Positions 33,324 through 42,006 of a DNA stretch of 64,000 nt are shown here, one piece after another; the stretch's first letter is position 1, and every line of letters begins with the position of its first letter. This stretch comes from JBGRQA01 sp041725895 (GTDB lineage Bacteria > Bacteroidota > Bacteroidia > Bacteroidales > Marinifilaceae): assembly GCA_041725895.1 (NCBI GenBank), contig JBGRQA010000023.1, forward strand, positions 34,422 through 98,421, read 5' to 3'. The notes beneath the pieces were generated by a model. It did no database searches, was not told where the DNA came from, and worked only from the letters and a program-made list of their open reading frames with translations. The position numbers were made by a program, and so were the translations under genes.

Positions 33324-34670
33324 TTAAAAGAGGGGAAAGCCCATTGCCTTGAGCTCTTCCATCTCCTCGCGGGTGATGATATTGGCAGCAGCACGTTGCT
33401 CCAAATCCTGCGCATGGCATACCATTTCGTTTTCGATCAAGTACTTCGCCTCCACATACCTCCAAAGCAGTTGGGGCTTCGGTATCTGTCGGCACAATTG
33501 GTAGGCCTCTTCGGTGAGCCATTCAATATCGGAACCATAACGGTAAAAAACCGGTTTGAAAGCCAAAGCTGAGATCCCGGTTTGCTTGGCCTCGTCGTAA
33601 CGCTGGTCACCATAGTGAATCAATTCGTGAATTGCTGTCTCCCCATTAAAATTGGAACCAGCCAGAGGTGTTTGGCCCACCAATTCCCGAAACCGGCTCC
33701 GGTTTATATCAAACATTTGCTTGAAGAATCCTTGTACCTCCACCAGGCAATTTCCCAATTCGTTCTGTGGGTGGTACTCCACTTCGAAGCTTCGCTGAAT
33801 ATCTTCGGGGGTAAGCGGTTCAACTTCCGTAAGTACCCCATTCAGGCAATTCAGTGCAAGCTTTTGCCTTTCTTCCCTGGTTTCGTCACCACCACTAACA
33901 ATCATGTGATAATAATCCTGTTGGCGAACCGCACGAACATTCGTGTCATTAACTTCAACATTCAGGCTTCGCTTTAAGCGGAACTTGTGATTGGAAACGA
34001 AAAGGTGCAGTTCCTTCACTGCATCCTCACACCCAATAGGAGCAAAACTCTTTACCGTTTTTGCCGATAGCTCTCCTTCCCACCCGGTTAAACAATCCTT
34101 CAAACGGATTCTACCCTGCTCTTCCGACTCTAACTGTAGGTGATTCAAAACAATTGCCCCAAGTTCCGATGCTTTTTTAAGTATAGCCATTAGCAAACGA
34201 ACCGGATCCAATTTGTATTCCCGGTCGAGGTAAACAGAATTCAGTTCACTAACTTTGAGCAAAGGTTCGTAACGATTTACATCTCCCAGAGAGATTCTTT
34301 CCCGTTTCCGGTCAAAGAAAGTTTGCAAAGATCTACGTACCCCCCGTGCTTGCGACAAGCAAAGAAACTCGTCGGGAAACATCAGGTGGGCAGCATTTTC
34401 GCGGAACAGAGAAAGCAGCTTTCGGGTTTCGCCGGATTGCACCAGGGCATTCTCCTCTGATGCCAAAGGGTAAAGTTTTTGATGAAAATCTCCATCGGTC
34501 ACTAACAATACCCGTAAACCGGCAGCAGAAGCATAGAGTGCTGTAATGGCTTCACGAATACCACACCCGTTGAGAAACAGATCAAATTCTTTGTTTTCCA
34601 GTTTCTCTACTGTTTCACTTCTTCCCGCAGAAGAAAATCCTTCCCCCTTCTCCATTATTTCTTTATTCAT
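33324..34670 (-). CDS. GlpD-like flavoprotein with degenerate FAD site (probable pseudoenzyme)
   Basis: 448 residues from ATG 34670 (a TTG at 34682 would add four). The overall layout follows FAD-dependent glycerol-3-phosphate dehydrogenase: a Rossmann-like start EFDLFLNGCGIREAITALYASAAGLRVLLV, a middle LDREYKLDPVRLLMAILKKASELGAIVLNH, and a C-terminal helical domain with FYRYGSDIEWLTEEAYQLC. Key features are eroded: GxGxxG/A is Gly35-Cys-Gly37-Ile-Arg-Glu40; the SSKLIHGGLRYL-type segment reads ENALVQSGETRKL; and the GGKxTTYR loop reads GGDETREER. FAD binding and catalysis are doubtful. It is convergent with the HU-like gene. A short upstream frame overlaps its start by 8 nt. Confidence 0.75.
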   Translation of the reverse strand: MNKEIMEKGEGFSSAGRSETVEKLENKEFDLFLNGCGIREAITALYASAAGLRVLLVTDGDFHQKLYPLASEENALVQSGETRKLLSLFRENAAHLMFPDEFLCLSQARGVRRSLQTFFDRKRERISLGDVNRYEPLLKVSELNSVYLDREYKLDPVRLLMAILKKASELGAIVLNHLQLESEEQGRIRLKDCLTGWEGELSAKTVKSFAPIGCEDAVKELHLFVSNHKFRLKRSLNVEVNDTNVRAVRQQDYYHMIVSGGDETREERQKLALNCLNGVLTEVEPLTPEDIQRSFEVEYHPQNELGNCLVEVQGFFKQMFDINRSRFRELVGQTPLAGSNFNGETAIHELIHYGDQRYDEAKQTGISALAFKPVFYRYGSDIEWLTEEAYQLCRQIPKPQLLWRYVEAKYLIENEMVCHAQDLEQRAAANIITREEMEELKAMGFPLF

Positions 34671-34872
34671 CCTTTTTAACAAAACTAACTATCCTTAAAT
34701 TAATCGGTTTCCATAAAGATTTCCTAAGTTTAGCCCTGATTCCTTTCCACTTTTTATAAAGTTGTAAGGTTTCAAGCTGAATTCGCTTTGGAAAAGCATA
34801 GCTTGTAAAAATAACTACGGCTATCTCCTGGCTATTGCCTTTGATACTTTGGTAAAATTCATGGCAGCGCAT
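34663..34872 (-). CDS. Possible small basic protein upstream of the GlpD-like gene
   Basis: A 69-codon frame, ATG at 34872, whose stop overlaps the ATG of the GlpD-like gene by 8 nt (GGATGAATAA arrangement), which would permit translational coupling. The protein is strongly basic toward its end (LYKKWKGIRAKLRKSLWKP). Codon use is like that of its neighbours. No family is recognised and there is no clear ribosome-binding site, so it may be spurious. Confidence 0.3.
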   Translation of the reverse strand: MRCHEFYQSIKGNSQEIAVVIFTSYAFPKRIQLETLQLYKKWKGIRAKLRKSLWKPINLRIVSFVKKDE

Positions 34873-35047
34873 TCACAAAGTTAGGAGTCTATTTCATCCG
34901 GTAAACCTATCACTCTGGAAAGGATCACCGGTATACCTTAAAAGTTGTTAAATTGAAATAGCTCAATCATTATTACAATAGGTATAACTAATTTTTATAC
35001 TGAATCTTTGTAAATTTGTATTTTGAACCAAAATAAACTGATTCGTT
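34873..35047. other. Divergent intergenic region upstream of the Ig-like lipoprotein
   Basis: Together with the uncertain small frame at 34663-34872, this makes 377 nt without a firm gene. An exact -7 box TAAATTTG (35011-35018, plus strand) is the only clear signal, 30 nt before the TTG start at 35048. Confidence 0.5.
35011..35018 (+). promoter_or_regulatory. Candidate -7 box for the Ig-like lipoprotein gene
   Basis: TAAATTTG matches TAnnTTTG exactly, 30 nt before the start codon. The -33 box is unclear. Confidence 0.35.
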
Positions 35048-36805
35048 TTGAAAAAAATATTCTTCAAACTGTTTTTTGCTGCAGCAGCAATCTCTCTATT
35101 TCAATATTGTGCCAACCCTGGCATGCCTACCGGTGGGCCAAAAGATGAAGCAGCACCGATTGTGGAAAAAACCTCACCTGCAAATTACTCCGTTAATTTT
35201 GAAGAAAAAAAGATTTCGATCTATTTCGACGAATTCGTAGTGCTCAAAGATATGAGCCAAAAGTTTATGATGTCGCCTCCTCAAAAGAAAAAACCTAATA
35301 TTAAATTGAAGGGGAAATACATTACTATTGAATTGGGCGACAGTTTGCGGGAGGAAACTACCTACACCCTGGATTTTGCTGATGCTATTGTTGATAACAA
35401 TGAGGGCAATCCCCTGGAAGGTTTTCAATATGCCTTTTCGACCGGCGAACAGATGGATACATTAAGTATTCGGGGATACGTTCAGGATGCCTTTAATTTA
35501 CGACCTGTTGAGAATGCTTTCGTTATGATCTATGATAGCAAGAACGACAGTCTTCCCCTTAAAGAAGTGCCCAATTACATTGCACGAACCGACTCGGCCG
35601 GTTACTTTGCCATTAACAACATCAAAAAAACAGCTTATCGTATTATCACAATTAACGATAACAATCTTGATTACATATTCAACAGTCCTACGGAACCTGT
35701 AGGTTACCTGGATACATTGTTTGTACCGGAAGCACGATATGTTGAAACTCTTGATACGCTTGCCAAGGATTCTGTTATGCAACGCGGCTATGTACTTTAC
35801 AGTCCGGCAGATATTCATCTGATGCTATTCACGGAGGAGGATCCGCAACAATATCTAACCAAATACGATCGTCCAAGAAGAGAAAAATTCAGTTTTGAAT
35901 TCAAAACCAAACGTACCGACGACCTAAAAATTGACCTACTAGGTATTGAGGAAGGTGATGATTGGTACATGGTAGAGAGCACCCCTAACATGGATACTCT
36001 CAGCTACTGGATTACCGACTCGTTAATCTACCAAAGGGATACCATTCTTGCCGAGTTGCAATACCTGAAAACAGACTCGTTAATGCAACTGGTTACCATC
36101 AGAGATACGGTTAAACTAAACTTCAAGAGTCCTAAAAAAGCGAAAAAGGCTAAAAAGAAAAAGAAGAAAGATGTTAAAATAGAAGGTCCTTCACTGGAAA
36201 TGAAGGCCCAAATATCTTCAACTCACGATTTGAATAAGGAAATTGTTCTGGATTTTGAAGAGCCTTTGAATCGTTTCGATACTGCAATGGTTCATTTGTT
36301 TCTGCTTCAGGATACCCTTGAGATTCCGCAGAAGTTCACGTTCCAAAAGGACAAGGAACACTTGAGAAGCTATCGCATCAACCATAAGTGGCAATCGGAA
36401 ACCGATTACAAACTTACCATTGATTCGGCAGCCTTTACCAGCATCTACAATCTAAACAATAAAGCTTTCGAGCGGAAGTTTAAAACCCAGGAAGCTGAGC
36501 ATTATGGTAGAATTCTGCTGACAATTAACAATGTAAAAGCTCCTTTAATCGTTCAAGTTCTAAAAGACAGCGAAAAGGAACCTATTGTGCAGAGCAAACG
36601 AATTTACACCGATCAGGAGGTTGTATTTGATTATTTGAATCCGGAAACCTACCTGGTGAAAATCATTGTGGATGAGAATGACAATGGGAAATGGGATACA
36701 GGAAACTATCTCAAGAACATTCAGCCCGAACAAGTTCACTACTTTAAGAACAGTATTAAAATACGTTCGAACTGGGACGTGGAGGAGAACTGGATATTAC
36801 AATAG
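35048..36805 (+). CDS. Ig-like domain (Big_5) lipoprotein
   Basis: A 585-residue exported lipoprotein of a family widespread in Bacteroidota. TTG start, signal peptide ending LFQYCANPGMPTGGPKDE with Cys21 and the typical PTGGP motif, then an N-terminal SbsA-like Ig domain (about residues 35-140: APIVEKTSPANYSVNF, ISIYFDEFVVLKDM, YTLDFADAIVDNNEGN). A carboxypeptidase-regulatory-like segment (DTLSIRGYVQDAFNLRPVENAFVMIYD) follows. A run of about 12 Lys/Ala residues (residues 358-372, KKAKKAKKKKKK) interrupts the middle. The function is unknown; a structural role in the envelope is likely. Confidence 0.85.
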   Translation: MKKIFFKLFFAAAAISLFQYCANPGMPTGGPKDEAAPIVEKTSPANYSVNFEEKKISIYFDEFVVLKDMSQKFMMSPPQKKKPNIKLKGKYITIELGDSLREETTYTLDFADAIVDNNEGNPLEGFQYAFSTGEQMDTLSIRGYVQDAFNLRPVENAFVMIYDSKNDSLPLKEVPNYIARTDSAGYFAINNIKKTAYRIITINDNNLDYIFNSPTEPVGYLDTLFVPEARYVETLDTLAKDSVMQRGYVLYSPADIHLMLFTEEDPQQYLTKYDRPRREKFSFEFKTKRTDDLKIDLLGIEEGDDWYMVESTPNMDTLSYWITDSLIYQRDTILAELQYLKTDSLMQLVTIRDTVKLNFKSPKKAKKAKKKKKKDVKIEGPSLEMKAQISSTHDLNKEIVLDFEEPLNRFDTAMVHLFLLQDTLEIPQKFTFQKDKEHLRSYRINHKWQSETDYKLTIDSAAFTSIYNLNNKAFERKFKTQEAEHYGRILLTINNVKAPLIVQVLKDSEKEPIVQSKRIYTDQEVVFDYLNPETYLVKIIVDENDNGKWDTGNYLKNIQPEQVHYFKNSIKIRSNWDVEENWILQ

Positions 36806-36892
36806 CTGAACTATGCTTGTTCCTCTTTCGTTAAAAGAGAAAGGAACTTATAGTTGTTATATATTTTGAGTACTTAAGAAATAATAGAACCT

Positions 36893-37204
36893 ATGTCTGT
36901 ACTATTGGAATTTGCTATTTTCCCCACCGACAAGGGAGATAGCGTAAGTGAACACGTAAGTAAAGTAATTGACCTGATTCGCAACAGTGGTTTCAATTAC
37001 CAACTTACTGCCATGGGAACCCTTATCGAAACCGATACTCTTCCCCAGGCCCTGGATATTGTCAATCGTTCCTATGAGGTATTGGAACCGGATTCCAACC
37101 GGGTTTACACTACCATGAATATCGACATTCAGAAGAACAAGCACAATCGCCTCCAATCAAAGGTAGAGGCCATTGAGAGTAAAATTGGCAGCGTAAACAG
37201 ATAA
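36893..37204 (+). CDS. Thiamine-binding-family protein (MTH1187/YkoF, UPF0045)
   Basis: A 103-residue ferredoxin-like fold protein. LLEFAIFPTDKGDSVSEHVSKVIDLIRNSGFNYQLTAMGTLIE matches the MTH1187 family, members of which bind thiamine or related ligands as oligomers. It lies 5 nt upstream of the DUF3108 gene. No TPP riboswitch is visible upstream, so the thiamine link is by family only. Confidence 0.85.
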   Translation: MSVLLEFAIFPTDKGDSVSEHVSKVIDLIRNSGFNYQLTAMGTLIETDTLPQALDIVNRSYEVLEPDSNRVYTTMNIDIQKNKHNRLQSKVEAIESKIGSVNR

Positions 37205-37209
37205 GCGAA

Positions 37210-38055
37210 TTGAGAAGCATACGAACTATAGCAATTCTCCTTGTACTTGGATTCTCCTATCTGGGTACAAGGGGCCAATGCCTGGAAAGCAACTTCGCCT
37301 TTCAACCGGGCGAGCGGTTAAACTATACCGGTTATTACAATTGGGGATTTATTTGGGTTGCAGCAGGAGAAGTAAACCTTAGTGTTGGAGATTCGGAATA
37401 CAAGGGGAATCCAGCCTATAAAATCACTGCCGAAGGCCGAAGTCTGAAAGCTTTCGACTGGTTTTTCAAACTGCGGGATACCCTTACCAGCTATGTAGAT
37501 CCTTCAACTCTTGCACCGTTTCATTTCGACCGGCAAACCAACGAGGCAAAATACAAAGCCCGCCATCTTTATGATTTTGATTACGAAAATCAGGTAATCT
37601 ATTCCAATATCAGAAAGAAGAGCAAACCTGCCCTACAGGACACAGTGGCATTGACACCTTGTACATTTGATCTTCTAACGGTGGCCTACTATGCCCGAAA
37701 CATCAACTTCTCCAACTACAAAAAGGGGGATAAGATTCCCTTAACCATGCTGGTGGACAACGAAATCAACTCTCTTTACATACGATACCTTGGTATTGAT
37801 GTAGTAAAAGCGAAAAACGGGGAACGTTTCGAATGTTTGAAGTTCTCTCCGCTACTGGTAAAAGGAACCATGTTTAAGGGTGGGGAGGATATGACGGTTT
37901 GGATGAGTAACGATCAGAACCGTATTCCCATTATGGTAGAAGCCAAGGTTCTGGTGGGATCGGTAAAAGGAGTATTGACTTCATACGAAGGGTTGCGATC
38001 GACCACCAACTCCTGGTTCAAAAGGAAGCATGGACGTATGGAGATTGCAGAGTAA
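37210..38055 (+). CDS. DUF3108 domain-containing exported protein
   Basis: 281 residues. TTG start 5 nt after the preceding stop; no closer ATG fits. The signal peptide ends TRG before Gln23-Cys24 (QCLES). The body has the DUF3108 motifs FQPGERLNYTGYYNWGFIWVAAGEV, PSTLAPFHFDRQTNE, FDLLTVAYYARN and MTVWMSNDQNRIPIMVEAKVLVGSVKGVL. The family is periplasmic and of unknown function. It forms a two-gene unit with the thiamine-binding-family gene. Confidence 0.85.
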   Translation: MRSIRTIAILLVLGFSYLGTRGQCLESNFAFQPGERLNYTGYYNWGFIWVAAGEVNLSVGDSEYKGNPAYKITAEGRSLKAFDWFFKLRDTLTSYVDPSTLAPFHFDRQTNEAKYKARHLYDFDYENQVIYSNIRKKSKPALQDTVALTPCTFDLLTVAYYARNINFSNYKKGDKIPLTMLVDNEINSLYIRYLGIDVVKAKNGERFECLKFSPLLVKGTMFKGGEDMTVWMSNDQNRIPIMVEAKVLVGSVKGVLTSYEGLRSTTNSWFKRKHGRMEIAE

Positions 38056-38115
38056 ACCATTGGGCCAAGTTCTCCTTACGAAAATATGTATTTGCCTAAC
38101 AAAAATAACCACTGA

Positions 38116-38156
38116 CTATTTGTCTTTTGCTGTTTCAAAAAGTAAAAGACAAATAG
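38116..38156. terminator. Long hairpin between convergent genes, probable bidirectional terminator
   Basis: CTATTTGTCTTTT (38116-38128) and AAAAGACAAATAG (38144-38156) form a 13-bp perfect stem with a 15-nt loop. ACCA/TGGT can extend it outward. It lacks a clean T-run, so factor-assisted termination or an RNA end structure is also possible. Confidence 0.55.
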
Positions 38157-38234
38157 CCAATGGTTTTAAATAAATTAACAAGAGTAATCTTTTGATAAGT
38201 TTGATTTGGGAAACATACTTATTCTACTCCCGGT

Positions 38235-39362
38235 CTACTTCTTTTCCAACTTAATTTCAAATAGTTTGGGCCAGCGCTTTCCGGTTACAAACAAGCGGTC
38301 CTTCTCCTTATCCCATGCAATTCCGTTCAATACTTCATCGCCTTTAACCAAACGTCGGTACTCATCCGTTGTAAGTAAGCCCCGCATATCAATATCACCT
38401 GTTACCCTTCCGGTTTCCGGATCGATTATTACAATTCGGTCAGTAAGGTAAACATTGGCGTATATTTTCCCTTGAATGTATTCCAGTTCATTTAAGTTTT
38501 TCACCTTACCCTTATGGTCGTAAACCTCAATGGTCCGTTTGGATGAGTAATCTTTTGAGTCGAGAACGGTAATTACATTACTTCCATCGGAAATAAACAA
38601 TTCCTTGCCGGCACAGGTAATTCCCCATCCCTGTCCGTTGGTAGTTTTGGGATCAAAGCTGTCTACCCGGCTAAAATCATCCGGATTGTATACGAAAGCA
38701 CTACCCGAAGTCCAGGTCAGCTGCAATATCTTCCCATTGCACCAGGTGATTCCCTCTCCAAAATAATTGGAATCAAGATCGGATTGAACAATTACATCCC
38801 CGTTTTCCAACTTCATTTTGCGAATGGTTGATTCTCCCCTTTGACCGGTTCCTTCGTACAAAAATCCATCACGATAGAACAATCCCTGGGTGTAATAGAT
38901 CTTTCGGTGCGGGTAAGTATTTACTATTTTAAAACCGTACTTCTGTGGTTCCTTTCCCGATTTTAATTTTATCCGGGTAGACACTCTACCGATAGTCCCA
39001 TCGGAATGGTAAGCCAGCAGGGTTAAGTTTTGCGATCCCATCCTATTGGATTGGGGAATCCAGCGTCCCTCCCATGGAGCCTTGTACAAGGTTTGCCGAA
39101 CCTTCCCATTCTCTATTAGTTGTAAGGAATCAATGGATTCTGCTTTTCTTCGGGGTACAACAACAATCGGCACTGCTTCCCCTTCGGAGTATTCGGTATT
39201 CCGAACAGGACTTTTCAGTCGCAAACTTCTCACATAGTTAATTTGTTCTCCTTTCGTGCTTTCCTTACCCGGAAGATTCCCGCCCTTTTTGTTTACACTT
39301 GTACCGTTACAGGCAATTAGTAAAGTCATAAAGGCTATCGGAAAGAAATATAGTTTCTTCAT
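38235..39362 (-). CDS. Glutaminyl-peptide cyclotransferase (lipoprotein)
   Basis: Converts N-terminal Gln to pyroglutamate. A 375-residue lipoprotein (LLIACNG, Cys18), with an N-terminal Ig-like extension followed by the five-bladed beta-propeller Glu_cyclase_2 domain (from about residue 140): HRKIYYTQGLFYRDGFLYEGTGQRG, WGITCAGKELFISDGS, LNELEYIQGKIYANVYLTDRIVIIDPETG and VLNGIAWDKEKDRLFVTGKRWPKLFEI. In Bacteroidota many signal-peptidase-I substrates have Gln at +1 and this enzyme acts on them. Several proteins in this window carry that Gln. It is convergent with DUF3108; cysS is upstream across a terminator. Confidence 0.92.
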   Translation of the reverse strand: MKKLYFFPIAFMTLLIACNGTSVNKKGGNLPGKESTKGEQINYVRSLRLKSPVRNTEYSEGEAVPIVVVPRRKAESIDSLQLIENGKVRQTLYKAPWEGRWIPQSNRMGSQNLTLLAYHSDGTIGRVSTRIKLKSGKEPQKYGFKIVNTYPHRKIYYTQGLFYRDGFLYEGTGQRGESTIRKMKLENGDVIVQSDLDSNYFGEGITWCNGKILQLTWTSGSAFVYNPDDFSRVDSFDPKTTNGQGWGITCAGKELFISDGSNVITVLDSKDYSSKRTIEVYDHKGKVKNLNELEYIQGKIYANVYLTDRIVIIDPETGRVTGDIDMRGLLTTDEYRRLVKGDEVLNGIAWDKEKDRLFVTGKRWPKLFEIKLEKK

Positions 39363-39436
39363 TCAGAGCTTATTTTGTACAGATGCTTGGGCCAATCCTA
39401 TTTCAAGTCAGGCTCATTCTACTGATAAATATACAA

Positions 39437-39467
39437 AAAAAGCCCGGGCGTATCACCCAGGCTTTTG
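39437..39467. terminator. Terminator after cysS
   Basis: AAAAGCC-CGGG...CCC-AGGCTTTT (39437-39467), an imperfect stem of about 10 bp with A/T flanks, just past the cysS stop on the minus strand. Confidence 0.75.
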
Positions 39468-39481
39468 ATTCTATTCAATGC

Positions 39482-40954
39482 TTAATTGGCAACTTCCCAA
39501 TCAAAGCCATCTTTGGTATCCTTAACAACAATTCCCATTTGGGTCAGCTCGTCTCGAATGCGGTCGGCAGTAGCCCAATCCTTATTCTTCTTAGCCTCCA
39601 TTCGGGTATTCAAAAGCAACTCAACCACTTTACCCAGCAGTTCGTCCGATCCTTCCGATTCTCCCTCTTCTTTCAAACCAAGAATATCGAAGGTAAACTC
39701 GGTGTACAACTTCTTCAGCTGCTCCAAATCCTCAGCCGTGATCTTCTCTTTGCCATCGGCCAATGAGTTAATGGATTTTACTCCATCAAACAAATGAGCA
39801 ATCAGGATAGGTGTATTGATATCGTCGTTCAAAGCTTCGTAACATTTCTCCTGTAACGCTTTTACATCAACAGTAGATTCGTTGGAAGTCTGGATTTTGT
39901 TCAATGTTTTAATGGCAGCCATCAAACGGTTGAATCCCTTCTCAGCAGCTTTCAGTGCATCGTTAGAGAAATCAAGCGGACTGCGGTAATGTGCCTGCAG
40001 AATAAAGAAACGCACGGTCATTGGGCTGTAAGCCTGCTCCAAAACGTCATTGTCTCCTCCAAATAACTGATCAAGGGTGATGAAGTTTCCTAAAGATTTC
40101 CCCATCTTCTGACCATTAATGGTAATCATGTTGTTGTGCATCCAATAGTGCACCGCCTCATGACCATAAGCTGCGGTAGACTGTGCAATTTCACATTCGT
40201 GGTGAGGAAACTGCAGATCCAATCCCCCTCCGTGAATGTCGAACTCACCTCCCAGGTATTTCTGGCTCATTGCCGAACACTCAAGGTGCCACCCGGGAAA
40301 ACCGTCACTCCACTTGGATGGCCAACGCATAATATGTTCAGGTGTGGCTTTTTTCCACAGTGCAAAATCGAAACTGTTTTTCTTCTCGCTTTGCCCCTCC
40401 AATTCGCGGGTATTCGCCATCAACTCTTCAATTTTGCGACCGGATAGTTTTCCGTAATCGAACTTCTTACTGAAAGCCTCCACATCAAAATAGATGGAAC
40501 CATCACTCTCGTAAGCAAATCCATTTTCCAGGATCTTATCAATCAGCTCCATCTGCTCGATAATATGACCGGAAGCACGAGGCTCGATACTTGGTTTCAA
40601 AGTATTCAGGTCTTCCATATTCTTATGGTAGCGATCGGTAAAAAACTGTACCACTTCCATAGGCTCCAGCTGTTCCAGCCGTGCCTTCTTGGCAATTTTA
40701 TCTTCGCCTTCGTCCGCATCATTAACCAAATGCCCAACATCGGTAATGTTACGCACGTATCGAACTTTGTATCCCAAATGCTTCAGATACCGAAATACCA
40801 GGTCGAATGTGATAGCGGGACGGGCATGACCCAAATGCGCATCACCATATACCGTTGGTCCACAAACGTACAATCCTACATGAGGAGGGTTCAACGGTTT
40901 AAACTGTTCCTTTTTTCGACTCAGCGTATTGTAAATTAACAACTTGTCTTGCAT
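39482..40954 (-). CDS. cysS: Cysteinyl-tRNA synthetase
   Basis: Class I aminoacyl-tRNA synthetase that charges tRNA-Cys. The HIGH motif is HLGH in YVCGPTVYGDAHLGHARP; Cys31 of VCGP and the later Cys/His residues (WHLECSAMS, PHHECEIAQS) are the zinc ligands that recognise cysteine; and the KMSKS equivalent is KMGKSLGN, a small variation. 490 residues, full length with the helical anticodon-binding C-terminus. Its promoter faces the MORN-repeat gene terminus. Confidence 0.96.
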   Translation of the reverse strand: MQDKLLIYNTLSRKKEQFKPLNPPHVGLYVCGPTVYGDAHLGHARPAITFDLVFRYLKHLGYKVRYVRNITDVGHLVNDADEGEDKIAKKARLEQLEPMEVVQFFTDRYHKNMEDLNTLKPSIEPRASGHIIEQMELIDKILENGFAYESDGSIYFDVEAFSKKFDYGKLSGRKIEELMANTRELEGQSEKKNSFDFALWKKATPEHIMRWPSKWSDGFPGWHLECSAMSQKYLGGEFDIHGGGLDLQFPHHECEIAQSTAAYGHEAVHYWMHNNMITINGQKMGKSLGNFITLDQLFGGDNDVLEQAYSPMTVRFFILQAHYRSPLDFSNDALKAAEKGFNRLMAAIKTLNKIQTSNESTVDVKALQEKCYEALNDDINTPILIAHLFDGVKSINSLADGKEKITAEDLEQLKKLYTEFTFDILGLKEEGESEGSDELLGKVVELLLNTRMEAKKNKDWATADRIRDELTQMGIVVKDTKDGFDWEVAN

Positions 40955-41010
40955 AACAAAATAGTATGTAGAAAGAATTTTTTTAAGGGGAGGTAAAATT
41001 ACAAAAATAA

Positions 41011-41826
41011 TTACTGGTTGTGCTCAATTACCCGAATAACTTTAGCATTCTGGTAGATAGCAGTCTTGCTAAGGCCTCCGCTTTGGGCGTAGTAATATCG
41101 TTTCCCATCAATCAATTTGCCTTTCCTGAATTCGCCTTCCCTGTCTAGTTTATTCTCTTTATTATAAAATTTATGATATCCATTCCCATCAAATACTTCC
41201 ACCTTTGAAGAATTCTCAGACATCATGTTTTCATTTCTCTCTCCCTGAGCAAAAAGCTTAACGCCTTGCTTGTCCAGGTTCCCTTGCGAATAGTGTTTGA
41301 TGCACTTTACCGATCCATCCGGATAGAATTCCTTCACCTCTCCCTCTTTAACACCATCCTTCCAGAAACCGTCAATTTTAATCTTTCCGGATTCGTAGTA
41401 ATACTTCTGCTCTCCGGTACGTCTGCCTGCATCGTTGTAATGCCATTTGTAGGAAAGGTTTCCGTTCTTATTGTAGAACTTGAACTCTCCCACCCAATGC
41501 TCGTTTTTCCAGATCCCCTCCTCCAAAATCTCACCCGATTCGTAATAGAAACACATTGCTCCTTCCGGACGATTATCCCTGTAAGTCACCTTATGAGCAA
41601 TGTTCCCATTGAGATAATACTTTCTCCAAATTCCTTGCTTTTTGTTGTCTATATAGTTTCCTTCCTGTATCTTTACCGCATTATTTAGTTCAACCCAACG
41701 GCCCTGTTTTAAATTATTCCCATCTACAACATTAATGGTATCCCCGTTAAATACTTCAAAGGATTGGGCATTCGACACTACTGGAATAACAAGAATAAGA
41801 AATAATTGCAAAAGTTTTAGCTTCAT
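41011..41826 (-). CDS. MORN-variant repeat protein (YwqK-like)
   Basis: 271 residues from ATG 41826; the open frame extends 23 codons further, but this ATG begins the signal peptide MKLKLLQLFLILVIPVVSNA, cleaved before Gln. At least seven degenerate tandem repeats of the form G-x-W-K-x-G-x-x-x-G-E-x-x-x-Y-Y-x-x-G follow (for example KQGIWRKYYLNGNIAHKV, GIWKNEHWVGEFKFYNKNG, GFWKDGVKEGEVKEFYPDG). This class is often called 'toxin-antitoxin YwqK family antitoxin', but no toxin gene is adjacent, so I would not use that name. It is exported; its function is unknown. Confidence 0.85.
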   Translation of the reverse strand: MKLKLLQLFLILVIPVVSNAQSFEVFNGDTINVVDGNNLKQGRWVELNNAVKIQEGNYIDNKKQGIWRKYYLNGNIAHKVTYRDNRPEGAMCFYYESGEILEEGIWKNEHWVGEFKFYNKNGNLSYKWHYNDAGRRTGEQKYYYESGKIKIDGFWKDGVKEGEVKEFYPDGSVKCIKHYSQGNLDKQGVKLFAQGERNENMMSENSSKVEVFDGNGYHKFYNKENKLDREGEFRKGKLIDGKRYYYAQSGGLSKTAIYQNAKVIRVIEHNQ

Positions 41827-42006
41827 AATTTCAGGGACTTGAATCAAATTTACAAAATAGTAAACGAATAGAAAAGGCTCTATATATACTTCCAAAAAGG
41901 TTTCAATTTAGAACCCTGTTGCCTAAAGTACAAATTAAATCCTAACTTTAAGTAAAAGGTCACGTTTTAGATATTGTTCCTGCAAGTATTATAAAACATT
42001 TTTATT

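Noticed and set aside
41011..41826. MORN-repeat protein as an antitoxin of a toxin-antitoxin pair
   Set aside because: It has a signal peptide and no adjacent toxin gene; the antitoxin name comes only from automated family labels.
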